NCBI RefSeq assembly: GCF_022513565.1
Contig: NZ_JAKWBE010000010.1
Span: 210,133 to 274,132 of the forward strand
DNA: 64,000 nucleotides
Origin: Streptomyces gilvus
Lineage (GTDB): Bacteria > Actinomycetota > Actinomycetes > Streptomycetales > Streptomycetaceae
Direction: 5' to 3'
The notes beneath the pieces were generated by a model. The model ran no database searches, was not told the origin of the DNA, and saw nothing but the letters and a program-made list of their open reading frames with translations. Below, one piece after another: positions 7,161 through 15,774 of the stretch. Made by a program: the position numbers and the translations under genes. Numbering within the stretch: the first letter of the stretch is position 1; every line of letters starts with the position of its first letter.

Positions 7161-9097
7161 TGGCCACCCTCACCGCGCCCGTCCCACTGTCCGCGGGCTT
7201 CCTGAAACACCGGGCCGTGCGGAAGCTGCTGCTGCTCGCCCTCGCCGCCGCGGTCCTCGTCCCGCTCGCCGACGCCCGGTGGGCGAGCGGCAGCTGGCCC
7301 GCCGCGCTCACGGTCGACCTGTCCAAGCCGCTCACCGGCGCCAGCAACTGGATCATCGACAACCGCGACAGCCACCCGCTGTTCCTCTACGGCTTCGGCT
7401 ACGTCAGCAACGCGGTCGTGATCTCCGTACGCGCCGTCTACCTGGTTCTCCTCGCCGCGGGCTGGGCCGGGGTGACGGCCATCGGCGCCCTCGTCGCCTG
7501 GCGGGTCGCCGGTGTCCGGCTGGCCCTCGGCACGGCCGTCGCGTTCCTGGCCTGCGGGCTGCTCGGCATGTGGATCCCGACGATGCAGACGCTCGCCCTG
7601 ATGGTGGTCGCCGTCCTGGCGTCGGTGGCCGTGGGCGCCCTGCTCGGCCTCGCCGCCGGTCTGTCCGACCGCCTCGACCGCGCCCTGCGCCCGGTCCTGG
7701 ACACCATGCAAGTGCTGCCCGCCTTCGCCTACCTCCTCCCGGTCGTCCTGGTCTTCGGCATCGGCGTCCCCGCCGCCGTCCTGGCCACCGTCGTCTACGC
7801 CGCCCCGCCGATGGCCCGCCTCACCTCCCTGGGCCTGCGCGGCGCCGACAAGGAGGTCCTCGAAGCCGTCGACTCGCTCGGCGCCACCGCCCGCCAGCGG
7901 CTGCTGACCGCGCGCATCCCGCTGGCCCGCAAGGAACTCCTCCTCGGCCTCAACCAGACGATCATGATGGCCCTGTCCATGGCGGTCATCGCGTCCGTCA
8001 TCGGCGCCGCCGGCCTCGGTGACCGCGTCTACCAGGCGCTGGCCTCCGTCGACGTGGGCGCCGCCCTCGCGGCCGGCATCCCGATCGTGCTGCTGGCCGT
8101 CGTCCTGGACCGGGTCACCTGCGCCGCGGGCGAGAACGCCGGCGAGGAGCCGGCGGGCGTGCGCCCCTGGCTGTACGCGGCCGCCGGCGCCGTCGCCGTG
8201 GCGCTCGCCGGACGGCTCGCGGGGCGTCTCGACTGGCCCGAGGCCTGGACCCTGAACATCGCCGACCCGGTCAACAGCGCCGTCGACTGGATGACCGCCC
8301 ACCTCTACTCGGGCGTCCCGGTCGTCGGCGGCACCGCCGACTGGGCGGGCCACTTCACCACCTGGGTCCTGGACCCGGTCCGTGGCGGTCTGCAGTGGCT
8401 GCCCTGGTGGTCCGTGCTGCTCCTGGTCGCCGCCCTGGCCTGGCTGATCGGCACCTGGCGCACCGCGCTCACCGCGGTCCTCGCCATGGCCGCGATCGGC
8501 GTGCTCGGCGTGTGGAAGCCCTCCCTCGACACGCTCTCCCAGGTGCTGGCCGCCGTCGCCGTCACCCTCGTCCTCGGTTTCGCGACCGGCATCGCGGCGG
8601 CCCGCAGCGACCGCTTCGAACGCCTGCTCAGGCCCGTCCTGGACGTCTTCCAGACGATGCCGCAGTTCGTGTACCTGATCCCGGTGGTGGCCCTGTTCGG
8701 CGTCGGCCGCGCCCCCGCCGTCGCGGCGGCCGTGGTCTACGCCCTGCCCGCCGTCGTCCGGATCACCACCCAGGGTCTGCGGCAGGTCGATGCGGCCGCC
8801 CTGGAGTCGGCCCGCTCCCTCGGCGCGACCCCCGCCCAGCAGCTGCGCCAGGTCCAACTCCCGCTCGCCCGGCCCGCGTTGCTGCTGGCCGTCAACCAGG
8901 GCGTGGTCCTCGTCCTCGCCGTCGTCATCATCGGCGGCCTGGTCGGCGGCGGCGCGCTCGGCTACGACGTCGTCTTCGGCCTCGCGCAGGGCGATCTGGC
9001 GACGGGGCTGGTGGCCGGTGCGGCGATCGTGTGCCTGGGGCTGATGCTCGACCGGGTGACCCAGCCGACGCGGCGCCGCGCGACGAAGGGAGCGTGA
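7160..9097 (+). CDS. Double-length glycine betaine/choline ABC transporter permease
   Basis: At 645 residues this is about twice the size of a usual ProW/OpuB permease. It contains two permease units, each with the EAA-type cytoplasmic loop: EAVDSLGATARQRLLTARIPLA in the first half and ESARSLGATPAQQLRQVQLPLA in the second. Each unit has its own set of helices, so one polypeptide can form the whole membrane pore. Both halves also have the pattern QVLPAFAYLLPVV / QTMPQFVYLIPVV. Its start overlaps the ATPase stop, and the binding-protein gene begins 1 bp after its stop. Confidence 0.9.
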   Translation: MATLTAPVPLSAGFLKHRAVRKLLLLALAAAVLVPLADARWASGSWPAALTVDLSKPLTGASNWIIDNRDSHPLFLYGFGYVSNAVVISVRAVYLVLLAAGWAGVTAIGALVAWRVAGVRLALGTAVAFLACGLLGMWIPTMQTLALMVVAVLASVAVGALLGLAAGLSDRLDRALRPVLDTMQVLPAFAYLLPVVLVFGIGVPAAVLATVVYAAPPMARLTSLGLRGADKEVLEAVDSLGATARQRLLTARIPLARKELLLGLNQTIMMALSMAVIASVIGAAGLGDRVYQALASVDVGAALAAGIPIVLLAVVLDRVTCAAGENAGEEPAGVRPWLYAAAGAVAVALAGRLAGRLDWPEAWTLNIADPVNSAVDWMTAHLYSGVPVVGGTADWAGHFTTWVLDPVRGGLQWLPWWSVLLLVAALAWLIGTWRTALTAVLAMAAIGVLGVWKPSLDTLSQVLAAVAVTLVLGFATGIAAARSDRFERLLRPVLDVFQTMPQFVYLIPVVALFGVGRAPAVAAAVVYALPAVVRITTQGLRQVDAAALESARSLGATPAQQLRQVQLPLARPALLLAVNQGVVLVLAVVIIGGLVGGGALGYDVVFGLAQGDLATGLVAGAAIVCLGLMLDRVTQPTRRRATKGA

Positions 9098-9098
9098 C

Positions 9099-10052
9099 AT
9101 GCGACTGAGCGTCACCACGACCGCCGCCGTCGCCTCGCTGGCCCTGCTCACCGGCTGCGGCGCCGCCGACATGACCAAGCAGGCGTCCCCCTTCGTCAAC
9201 GCGGCGGGCACCAGGAGCGTGACCCTCTCCGTGCAGTCCTGGGTCGGCGCGCAGGCCAACGTCGCCGTCGCCCAGTACCTGCTGGAGCACAAGCTCGGCT
9301 ACCGCGTCGACACCGTGCAGGTCGACGAGGTCCCCGCCTGGGACGCGCTCAGCCAGGGCCGGGTCGACGCGATCCTGGAGGACTGGGGCCACCCCGACCA
9401 GGAGAAGCGGTACGTCGACGACAAGAAGACCATCGCGCGCGGCGGCGGCCTCGGGGTGACCGGGCACATCGGCTGGTTCGTGCCGACGTACCTGGCCAGG
9501 CAGCACCCGGACATCACGAACTGGAAGAACCTCAACAAGTACGCCTCCCTCTTCCGCACCGCGGAGAGCGGCGGCAAGGGCCAGTTGATGGACGGCTCGC
9601 CGTCGTACGTCACCAACGACAAGGCGCTGGTGAAGAACCTGAAGCTGAACTACCAGGTGGTGTTCGCCGGTTCGGAGGCCGCGCAGATCACCCAGATGAA
9701 ACAGTTCGCCAAGGAGAAGAAGCCCTTCCTGACGTACTGGTACGCCCCGCAGTGGCTGTTCAAGAAGGTCCCCATGACCGAGGTGAAGCTGCCGCCGTAC
9801 AAGGAGGGCTGCGACGCGGACCCGGCGAAGGTGGCCTGCGCCTATCCGCACACCCCGCTGCAGAAGTACCTCAACGCCGACTTCGCGCACAAGGGCGGCA
9901 AGGCGGCCGCCTTCCTGAAGAAGTTCAGGTGGACGACCGAGGACCAGAACGAGGTCTCCCTGATGATCGCCGACCAGAAGCTGTCGCCCGAACAGACGGC
10001 GAAGAAGTGGGTGGACGGCCACGCGTCCACGTGGAAGGCGTGGCTGTCCTGA
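9099..10052 (+). CDS. Glycine betaine/choline-binding lipoprotein of the ABC importer
   Basis: The 317-residue protein starts with a lipoprotein signal peptide; the lipobox is LLTGCG with the modified cysteine near residue 20. The mature part follows the OpuAC/ProX pattern, with SVQSWVGAQANVAVAQYLLEHKLGY near the start and DAILEDWGHPD, a segment that helps form the aromatic cage in the family. Several Trp/Tyr residues (YWYAPQW) are placed to hold a trimethylammonium group. It ends the operon; its TGA lies directly against the TCA of the convergent next gene with no spacer, so transcription units collide here. Confidence 0.88.
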   Translation: MRLSVTTTAAVASLALLTGCGAADMTKQASPFVNAAGTRSVTLSVQSWVGAQANVAVAQYLLEHKLGYRVDTVQVDEVPAWDALSQGRVDAILEDWGHPDQEKRYVDDKKTIARGGGLGVTGHIGWFVPTYLARQHPDITNWKNLNKYASLFRTAESGGKGQLMDGSPSYVTNDKALVKNLKLNYQVVFAGSEAAQITQMKQFAKEKKPFLTYWYAPQWLFKKVPMTEVKLPPYKEGCDADPAKVACAYPHTPLQKYLNADFAHKGGKAAAFLKKFRWTTEDQNEVSLMIADQKLSPEQTAKKWVDGHASTWKAWLS

Positions 10053-10778
10053 TCACCAGCGCTTCTTCAGCTCGTCCGTCATCCCCTTGAACGCCAGCGC
10101 CGCCCAGCGCTGCAGGGTCGGCCCGAAGGTGACGCGCGTGGCCCCGAGTTCACCGAGTTCGGAGGGCTCGGGGCCGCCGGCCGGCTTGGCGTTCACGTTG
10201 ATCGGCCCCTGGATCCCGGACCGCAGCAGGGGCAGTACGTCCGTCGGGGCGTCGATCGGATAGACGCAGTCGGCGCCCGCGGCGACGTACAACGCGGCCC
10301 GCTCGATGGCCCGTCCGGGGTCGCCGTCGCCGTGCGCGAAGGTGTCGACGCGGGCGTTGACGAACAGCTGGTCACCCGCCGCGAAACGGACCTGGGCCAG
10401 CCAGTCGGCGTGCTCGCGCGGGTCCTTGAGCACGCCCCGGTGCGAGTCCTCCAGGTTGCAGCCGACGGCACCGGCCTCCAGCAGCCGCTCCACCAGCTCC
10501 GTCGGCGCCAGCCCGTACCCGCCCTCGACGTCGGCCGACACGGGCACCTCCACCGCCCGGCAGATGCGCGCCACCGCAGCGAACATCTCGTCGGCCGGGG
10601 TCGTCCCGTCCTCGTACCCGAGTGAGGCCGCGATCCCCGCGCTGGGCGTGGCGAGTGCCGGGAACCCGGCCTCCTCCAGTGCCCGCGCGCTGACCGCGTC
10701 CCACGGCCCCGGCAGTACGAGGGGGTCGCCCGGGAGGCGGCCGCGGTGCAGGGCGCGGAAGACATCGACCTTGCTCAT
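10053..10778 (-). CDS. Isocitrate lyase/PEP mutase superfamily enzyme
   Basis: The 241-residue TIM-barrel protein has the superfamily layout: LPGPWDAVSARALEEAGFPAL at the start, the metal-binding VSADVEGGYG, and GCNLEDSHRG in place of the catalytic loop of true isocitrate lyases. The lyase motif KKCGH is absent, so it is more likely a C-C or C-P lyase/mutase or an oxaloacetate-type hydrolase of unknown substrate. The start ATG overlaps the stop of the upstream AhpD-like gene by 4 bp, so it is the third gene of an operon with two AhpD-like proteins. Confidence 0.82.
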   Translation of the reverse strand: MSKVDVFRALHRGRLPGDPLVLPGPWDAVSARALEEAGFPALATPSAGIAASLGYEDGTTPADEMFAAVARICRAVEVPVSADVEGGYGLAPTELVERLLEAGAVGCNLEDSHRGVLKDPREHADWLAQVRFAAGDQLFVNARVDTFAHGDGDPGRAIERAALYVAAGADCVYPIDAPTDVLPLLRSGIQGPINVNAKPAGGPEPSELGELGATRVTFGPTLQRWAALAFKGMTDELKKRW

Positions 10779-11218
10779 GGCGTGTACCCTCCCGGCGGGA
10801 TCCGGCGGCTGACCATCACCCGGTTCCAGTTGTTGATGGCGACGACCAGGCCGATGAGATGGGCGAGCCGGCCCTCGTCGAAGTGCTCGGCCGCGCGGTC
10901 GTACACCTCGTCCGGTACGAAGCCCTCCGTCAGCACGGTGATCGCCTCCGTCAGCGCGAGCGCGGCCCGCTCCCGCTCGTCGAAGACGTCCCCGGCCTCC
11001 TCCCAGGCGGCCAGCAGATCCAGCTGCTTCTCGCTCACCCCGTGCTCGCGGGCGATCGTGAGGTGCATGTCCAGGCAGAAGGCGCAGTGGTTGAGCTGCG
11101 AGGCCCGGATGACGACCAGCTCGGCGAGGGCGGGATCCCCGAGCCCCCGCTTCGCCGCCGCGCTGAGTGCCGACATGGCCGATCCGACGGCGCGGTCGAG
11201 GATCTGCGTACGGCTCAC
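10775..11218 (-). CDS. AhpD-like carboxymuconolactone decarboxylase family protein (copy 1)
   Basis: I chose the GTG at 11218 (147 residues), because it overlaps the stop of the upstream gene as GTGA. The AhpD core is complete: VVIRASQLNHCAFCLDMH holds the CxxC redox pair and the following His, and EAITVLTEGFVPDEVYDRAAEHF and INNWNRVMV match the C-terminal family segments. Such proteins reduce peroxides or alkyl radicals through the two cysteines. It is closely related to the copies at 11215-11712 and 13209-13694. Confidence 0.87.
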   Translation of the reverse strand: MSRTQILDRAVGSAMSALSAAAKRGLGDPALAELVVIRASQLNHCAFCLDMHLTIAREHGVSEKQLDLLAAWEEAGDVFDERERAALALTEAITVLTEGFVPDEVYDRAAEHFDEGRLAHLIGLVVAINNWNRVMVSRRIPPGGYTP

Positions 11219-11712
11219 CGGTGCTGGCCCGGCGTGTAGTGGCCCGGCGCCATCCGGGTGGTCACGCCGAACCGGTTCCATGCGTTGATCACGGTGATCG
11301 CGGCGATCAGCTGCGCCAGTTCGGCCTCCTCGAAGTGCTTGGCCGCGTGGTCGTACACCTCGTCGGGCACGAACCCGTCGGTCAGGACGGTGATCGCCTC
11401 GGTCAGCTCGATCGCCGCGAGCTCCTTCTCCGTGTAGAAGTGCTTCGACTCCTCCCAGGCGCTCAGCTGGACGATCCGCTCCGCGCTCTCGCCGGCCGTG
11501 AGGGCGTCCTTGGTGTGCATGTCCAGGCAGAAGGCGCAGTGGTTGATCTGCGAGGCCCGGATCTTCACCAGCTCGTACAAGGTCGGGTCCAGGCCCTGCC
11601 TGGCGGCGGTCTCGAGGCGGAGCATCGCCTTGTAGACCTCGGGCGCGTGCTGGGCCCAGCGCAGCCGGGCGGGCCGCTCGGGCGCGTACTCGGTGGTCTC
11701 CTGTGTGGTCAT
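11215..11712 (-). CDS. AhpD-like carboxymuconolactone decarboxylase family protein (copy 2)
   Basis: This 165-residue protein has an N-terminal extension of about 18 residues (TTQETTEYAPERP) and the AhpD core with LVKIRASQINHCAFCLDMHTKDA. It is the first gene of a minus-strand operon leading to copy 1 and the PEP-mutase-like enzyme. Its start lies only 47 bp from the divergent MocR regulator gene, which therefore is the likely controller of the operon. Peroxidase activity is the family function; the true reductant and substrate are unknown. Confidence 0.87.
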   Translation of the reverse strand: MTTQETTEYAPERPARLRWAQHAPEVYKAMLRLETAARQGLDPTLYELVKIRASQINHCAFCLDMHTKDALTAGESAERIVQLSAWEESKHFYTEKELAAIELTEAITVLTDGFVPDEVYDHAAKHFEEAELAQLIAAITVINAWNRFGVTTRMAPGHYTPGQHR

Positions 11713-11759
11713 GTCCTCGACCCTAGAGGCGAGGCAGCCCAGGGGTATGGTCCATTTCC

Positions 11760-13148
11760 ATGGCGAAATCCTGGGCCACTTTGGGCGTCGACCTGCATCT
11801 GGAGCCGACGGGAGGGGGCGTGCGCCGGGGCCTGACCGACGCCCTGCGCGAGGCGGTCCGCACCGGCCGGCTGGCTCCCGGCACCCGGCTGCCCTCCTCC
11901 CGCAGCCTCGCCGCCGACCTGGGCGTCGCCCGCAACACGGTCGCCGAGGCCTACGCCGACCTGGTCGCGGAGGGCTGGCTCACCGCACGGCAGGGCTCCG
12001 GCACCCGGGTGGCCGACCGCCCGGTCACCCCGCCCTCCCCGCCGGCGCCCCACCCGCGCGCCCCGAGCAGCCCCGCCTACGACCTGGTCCCGGGCCTGCC
12101 CGACCTCGCCTCCTTCCCCCGTGCCGAATGGCTCAAGGCCGCCCGCCGCGCCCTCGCCGCCGCCCCCCACCAGGCCCTGGACTACGGCGACCCGCGCGGC
12201 CGCGCCGAACTGCGCACCGCCCTCGCGCACTACCTCGCCCGCGCCCGGGGCGTGCGCGCCGACCCCGACCACATCCTGATCTGCTCCGGCATCTCACACG
12301 GCCTGCGGATCCTCGCCGCCGTCCTGCGCGCACGCGGCGCCGCCACGGTCGCCGTCGAGTCGTACGGCCTCTACGTGCACTGGGACCTGCTCGCCGAGGC
12401 CGGCCTGCGCACCGTCCCGCTGCTCTTCGACGAACGGGGCACGGATCCGGGGGAGTTGGCGGATCAGGGGGCCGTCCTGCTCACCCCCGCCCACCAGTTC
12501 CCGATGGGCGGCACCCTGCACCGGGACCGGCGGGCGGCCGTCGTCGACTGGGCCCGCCGCACCGGCGGCCTGGTGATCGAGGACGACTACGACGGCGAGT
12601 TCCGCTACGACCGCCAGCCCGTCGGCGCCCTCCAGGGCCTCGACCCCGACCACGTCGTCTACGCCGGCACCGCCAGCAAGTCCCTCGCCCCCGGCCTCAG
12701 ACTGGCCTGGCTGGTCCTGCCCCCGGGATGGCTGCGGGAGGCGGTGAAGGCCAAGGGCGGGGTGGACAGCTGCGGGGCGCTGGACCAGCTGACCCTCGCC
12801 GAGTTCCTCACCTCCGGCGCCTACGACCGCCATGTGCGCGCCGCCCGGCTGCGCTACCGGCGGCGCCGCGACGCGCTCGTGGCCCAGCTCGCCCGCAGCG
12901 CCCCGCAGGTCCGCGCCACCGGCATCGCGGCCGGCCTGCACGTCGTCCTCAGGCTCCCGCCGGGCACCGAGCAGGAGGCGCTGCGGGCGGCGGCCTGGCA
13001 GGGGCTCGCCGTGCACGGGCTGCACCGCTACCAGCACCCCGAGGCGACGGTCGAGCGGCGCGACGCGCTGGTCGTCGGGTACGGCACACCCCCGGACCAC
13101 GCCTGGTCGGGGGCGCTGGACGCCCTGTGCGCGGCACTGCCCGAATGA
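11760..13148 (+). CDS. MocR/PdxR-type transcriptional regulator (GntR winged helix fused to aminotransferase fold)
   Basis: The 462-residue product has a GntR winged helix at residues 20-85 (RTGRLAPGTRLPSSRSLAADLGVARNTVAEAY). A fold-type I aminotransferase domain follows, with the PLP lysine in TASKSLAPGLRLAWLV and the Asp of EDDYDGEFRYD. Members bind PLP and regulate vitamin B6, GABA or taurine genes, or neighbouring genes. The 47-bp divergent spacer to the AhpD operon contains ATGGTCCAT; the ATG lies close to any promoter there, so the mRNA may be nearly leaderless. Here the likely targets are the flanking AhpD genes rather than pdxST, which are absent from the window. Confidence 0.9.
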   Translation: MAKSWATLGVDLHLEPTGGGVRRGLTDALREAVRTGRLAPGTRLPSSRSLAADLGVARNTVAEAYADLVAEGWLTARQGSGTRVADRPVTPPSPPAPHPRAPSSPAYDLVPGLPDLASFPRAEWLKAARRALAAAPHQALDYGDPRGRAELRTALAHYLARARGVRADPDHILICSGISHGLRILAAVLRARGAATVAVESYGLYVHWDLLAEAGLRTVPLLFDERGTDPGELADQGAVLLTPAHQFPMGGTLHRDRRAAVVDWARRTGGLVIEDDYDGEFRYDRQPVGALQGLDPDHVVYAGTASKSLAPGLRLAWLVLPPGWLREAVKAKGGVDSCGALDQLTLAEFLTSGAYDRHVRAARLRYRRRRDALVAQLARSAPQVRATGIAAGLHVVLRLPPGTEQEALRAAAWQGLAVHGLHRYQHPEATVERRDALVVGYGTPPDHAWSGALDALCAALPE

Positions 13149-13208
13149 CGCCGCCGTAATTGCCGCATTCACCATTCCTGAATACGGCGGCCCGGATAGA
13201 GTCGTCCC

Positions 13209-13694
13209 ATGAGCAACAGTGACGCGATATCCCGTGTGGCCCTCAAGAAAATCACCCCCGACGTCTCCAAGGCGATGGGCTCCCTGCACGCCGCCGCCGT
13301 TTCCGCGGCCCAGGAAGCCAAGGTCGAACCGGAACTCCTGGAACTGATCAGGATCCGCGCCTCGCAGATCAACGGCTGCGCGTTCTGCCTCGACATGCAC
13401 ACCAAGGACGCGCGGGCGGCGGGCGAGACCGAGCAGCGGATCTACGCCCTGAACGCCTGGCGGGAGACCCCTTTCTTCACCGAACGCGAGCGCGCCGCAC
13501 TGGCGTTGACCGAGGCCGTGACCCTGGTCCACGACGGCCGCGTGCCGGACGCCGTCTACGCCGAGGCCGCCGAGGTCTTCGAGGAGAACCAGATCGCGGC
13601 ACTCATCTGGGCCGCCACCGTCATCAACGCCTACAACCGCATCGCCATCGCCACGCGGATGGCGCCGGGCGGTTATCAGCCGGCCAAGAAGTAA
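13209..13694 (+). CDS. AhpD-like carboxymuconolactone decarboxylase family protein (copy 3)
   Basis: This 161-residue protein begins MSNSDAISRVALKKITP and carries the CxxC motif in IRIRASQINGCAFCLDMHTKDA. It is more like copy 2 than copy 1 in the core motif but lies on the other side of the MocR regulator in the same direction as it, 60 bp downstream, so it may be cotranscribed with the regulator. A hairpin ends the unit at 13736-13766. Confidence 0.88.
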   Translation: MSNSDAISRVALKKITPDVSKAMGSLHAAAVSAAQEAKVEPELLELIRIRASQINGCAFCLDMHTKDARAAGETEQRIYALNAWRETPFFTERERAALALTEAVTLVHDGRVPDAVYAEAAEVFEENQIAALIWAATVINAYNRIAIATRMAPGGYQPAKK

Positions 13695-13735
13695 CGTCGG
13701 ACCGAGGAACAGCACGTGATAAAGGAATGACAGAC

Positions 13736-13766
13736 ACGGGCATCGGCGATATGCGTCGATGCCCGT
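13736..13766 (+). terminator. Hairpin between convergent genes
   Basis: A perfect 10-bp inverted repeat, ACGGGCATCG at 13736-13745 and CGATGCCCGT at 13757-13766, with an 11-nt loop, lies between the convergent AhpD copy 3 and pabC-like genes. Some T/C-rich sequence follows on the plus strand. It can act from both sides. Confidence 0.65.
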
Positions 13767-13787
13767 ATTCTGTGCGCTCTTCTCCTT

Positions 13788-14582
13788 CTATTTCTCCGGC
13801 AGCGGCTCCATGATGTCGTCCAGCCAGGCCCGCCATTCCGGGGCGTGCGTCGCGGGGGCCGGCTGGATCGACCCGCCCGTCCAGTCCGTCACCGGCCGGA
13901 TCCCGTGGAGGGCGTTGACGAGCCACACCTCGCGGCCGTCCAGTTCCGCCACGGTCCGGGTGCGGTGGGCGAGCCGGACGCCTTCGCGGTGGGCCCGTTC
14001 CTGGATGAGGGCGACGGTGACGCCGGGCAGGACGGGCAGCTGGGGCGGGGGCAGACACAGCGTGTCGTCCTCCCACCACAGCACGCTGGCCGTGGCCGCC
14101 TCCAGCACCGCTCCGGACGGCGCGACGAGCACCGTCTCGTCGGCTCCCTCGCCCGCGGCGCGTCGGCGGACCCGGGCCAGCTTGTCCAGGTCCGGGCCCT
14201 TGCGACGGGGCACCGTCCGCGGGTCGGACTGGCCCGTGGCCCAGACCCGCACCCCGGTCCCGAGCGGCGGCGAGTGCCGCAGCAGCAGCCGCAACTCCGT
14301 GCCGCCCGGAGCGAGTTCGACACGCGGGAACCACTCGCCGGTCCGCGGCAGCGCGTCGGTCATGTCCCGCCAGAACTCCAGCAACCGCCTCAGCGGCGGC
14401 CCGCCGACCTCTCCGCAGGCCCGCAGGAACCGCTCCCGGTGCCGGTCAAAACCGCGCACCCTGCCGTCCCGCACGAGCCACGAGTCCGCGACGAGCAGCC
14501 GCCCTCCCGGCTCGCCCGCCGGTACCAGCCCACCGGCGGGCGTCCACGCCAACAGCCCCTCGGCGATGACCGGTTGCGTCAC
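13788..14582 (-). CDS. pabC: Aminodeoxychorismate lyase-like class IV PLP enzyme
   Basis: The 264-residue protein (GTG start at 14582) fits the class-IV aminotransferase/ADC lyase family: VADSWLVRDGRVRGFDRHRERF at the start, the likely PLP lysine in RRKGPDLDKLARV (about residue 130), DETVLVAPSGAVLEAATASVLWW, and LPVLPGVTVALIQERA for the phosphate region. It would split aminodeoxychorismate into p-aminobenzoate and pyruvate. It is the last gene of the minus-strand operon that also encodes a fused ADC synthase, which makes this function likely. A branched-chain or D-amino-acid aminotransferase role cannot be excluded from sequence. Confidence 0.8.
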   Translation of the reverse strand: MTQPVIAEGLLAWTPAGGLVPAGEPGGRLLVADSWLVRDGRVRGFDRHRERFLRACGEVGGPPLRRLLEFWRDMTDALPRTGEWFPRVELAPGGTELRLLLRHSPPLGTGVRVWATGQSDPRTVPRRKGPDLDKLARVRRRAAGEGADETVLVAPSGAVLEAATASVLWWEDDTLCLPPPQLPVLPGVTVALIQERAHREGVRLAHRTRTVAELDGREVWLVNALHGIRPVTDWTGGSIQPAPATHAPEWRAWLDDIMEPLPEK

Positions 14583-14595
14583 AGCCGCACCTCCC

Positions 14596-15774
14596 TCAGT
14601 ACTTGCCGCCGGCGACCACCGGGGCTCCGTCGCGCGGCCCGTACGGCGCGTGCTCCAGCCATGCCCCGCACCACGGCAGCATGGGCGCGAGGACCGCCGC
14701 CGCGCGCTGTCTGGCCCGGACGATCCGGCGCCGGGGCCGCAGATGGTCGAGCGCGGTCTGGGCGGCGGCGCTGTTGAACAGCCCCGCGGCCCGCCGCACG
14801 TGTGCGAACTCGCCGACCGCGTCCGCCGTACCCGCCGCGACCGCCTCCGCGGCAGCCGCCGCGTCCGCGATCCCGCTGTTCATCCCGCGCGCTCCGAACG
14901 GCGGGAAGAGGTGCGCCGCCTCACCGACGAGCAGCACCCGCCGGTGCTGATCCGTGAAGGAGGCCGCCACCATGCGCAGGAAGCGGTACGTCGACACCCA
15001 CAGGATCCGTTCGGCGTACCCGTCGCCCACGACCGTCGGCAGCCACCGCCGTACCGCCTCCCGGGTCCCGAAGTCCTCCTGCGCGTCGTCGTCCCGGCAC
15101 TGCAGATCGACCTGGAAGCCCCCGGCGAACGGCACCCGCATCACACTGCGCCCGCCGACGCCCGGATGCTCGTAGTGGAAGACCCGCTCGTACACCGGCT
15201 CGGTGTCCTCGGCCTCCGCCACATCGACGACCACATGGAAGCCCTCGCCCCGCTCACCCTCCATGGGGATGCCCAGCTCCCGCCGCACGGCCGACCGCGC
15301 GCCGTCCGCCGCCACGACGTACCCGCAGCTCCACTCCCGCCCGTCCGCGCAGGTCAGCACCGCCTCGTCCGGAGTCGTCCGCACGCCCGTGACCCGGGTG
15401 CCCCACACGAACTCCACCCCCGCCCGCTCGCAGGCCCCCCGCAGAAAGCGCTCGGTGTCCACCTGGCGCAGGCTGGTGAAGGGCGGCGGGCCGGACGGGG
15501 GCGGGAAGGTGCGGGAGTACACCTCCCGCCCCCGGTACAGGGTCCGTTTCGTCTGCCAGGTACGCCCGTACGCCGTGATCTCCCCGGCCAGCCCCGGGAG
15601 CATCCCGTCGAGCAGCGCGAGCGTCTCGCGGTGCACGAACAGGGCCCGGCTGCCGGGCCGTTCACGGTCCTCGGCGTCCGCCTCCAGCAGCACGACCGGC
15701 AGCCCGCGCGCCCGCAGCCCGAGCGCCGCCGACAGCCCCACGGGACCGGCTCCGACCACCACGACCGGATTCAC
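14596..15774 (-). CDS. FAD-dependent aromatic-ring monooxygenase (PHBH family)
   Basis: The GTG at 15774 overlaps the upstream stop as GTGA and gives 392 residues. The N-terminus is a dinucleotide fold (NPVVVVGAGPVGLSAALGL). The middle has the family DG motif in YVVAADGARSAVRRELG, and the C-terminal FAD motif is VLLVGEAAHLFPPFGARGMN, with GEAAH replacing the more usual GDAAH. PHBH-type enzymes hydroxylate electron-rich aromatic acids. In an operon for p-aminobenzoate, the natural substrate is PABA or its activated form. The product could be a 3-hydroxy derivative or, by oxidative decarboxylation, a 4-hydroxyaniline. That choice is inference. Confidence 0.85.
   Translation of the reverse strand: MNPVVVVGAGPVGLSAALGLRARGLPVVLLEADAEDRERPGSRALFVHRETLALLDGMLPGLAGEITAYGRTWQTKRTLYRGREVYSRTFPPPSGPPPFTSLRQVDTERFLRGACERAGVEFVWGTRVTGVRTTPDEAVLTCADGREWSCGYVVAADGARSAVRRELGIPMEGERGEGFHVVVDVAEAEDTEPVYERVFHYEHPGVGGRSVMRVPFAGGFQVDLQCRDDDAQEDFGTREAVRRWLPTVVGDGYAERILWVSTYRFLRMVAASFTDQHRRVLLVGEAAHLFPPFGARGMNSGIADAAAAAEAVAAGTADAVGEFAHVRRAAGLFNSAAAQTALDHLRPRRRIVRARQRAAAVLAPMLPWCGAWLEHAPYGPRDGAPVVAGGKY

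Noticed and set aside
6899..9292. 797-codon minus-strand open frame opposite the betaine permease
   Set aside because: It is a shadow of a well-supported gene in G+C-rich DNA; the text is Gly/Arg/Asp/His-rich without any family motif.
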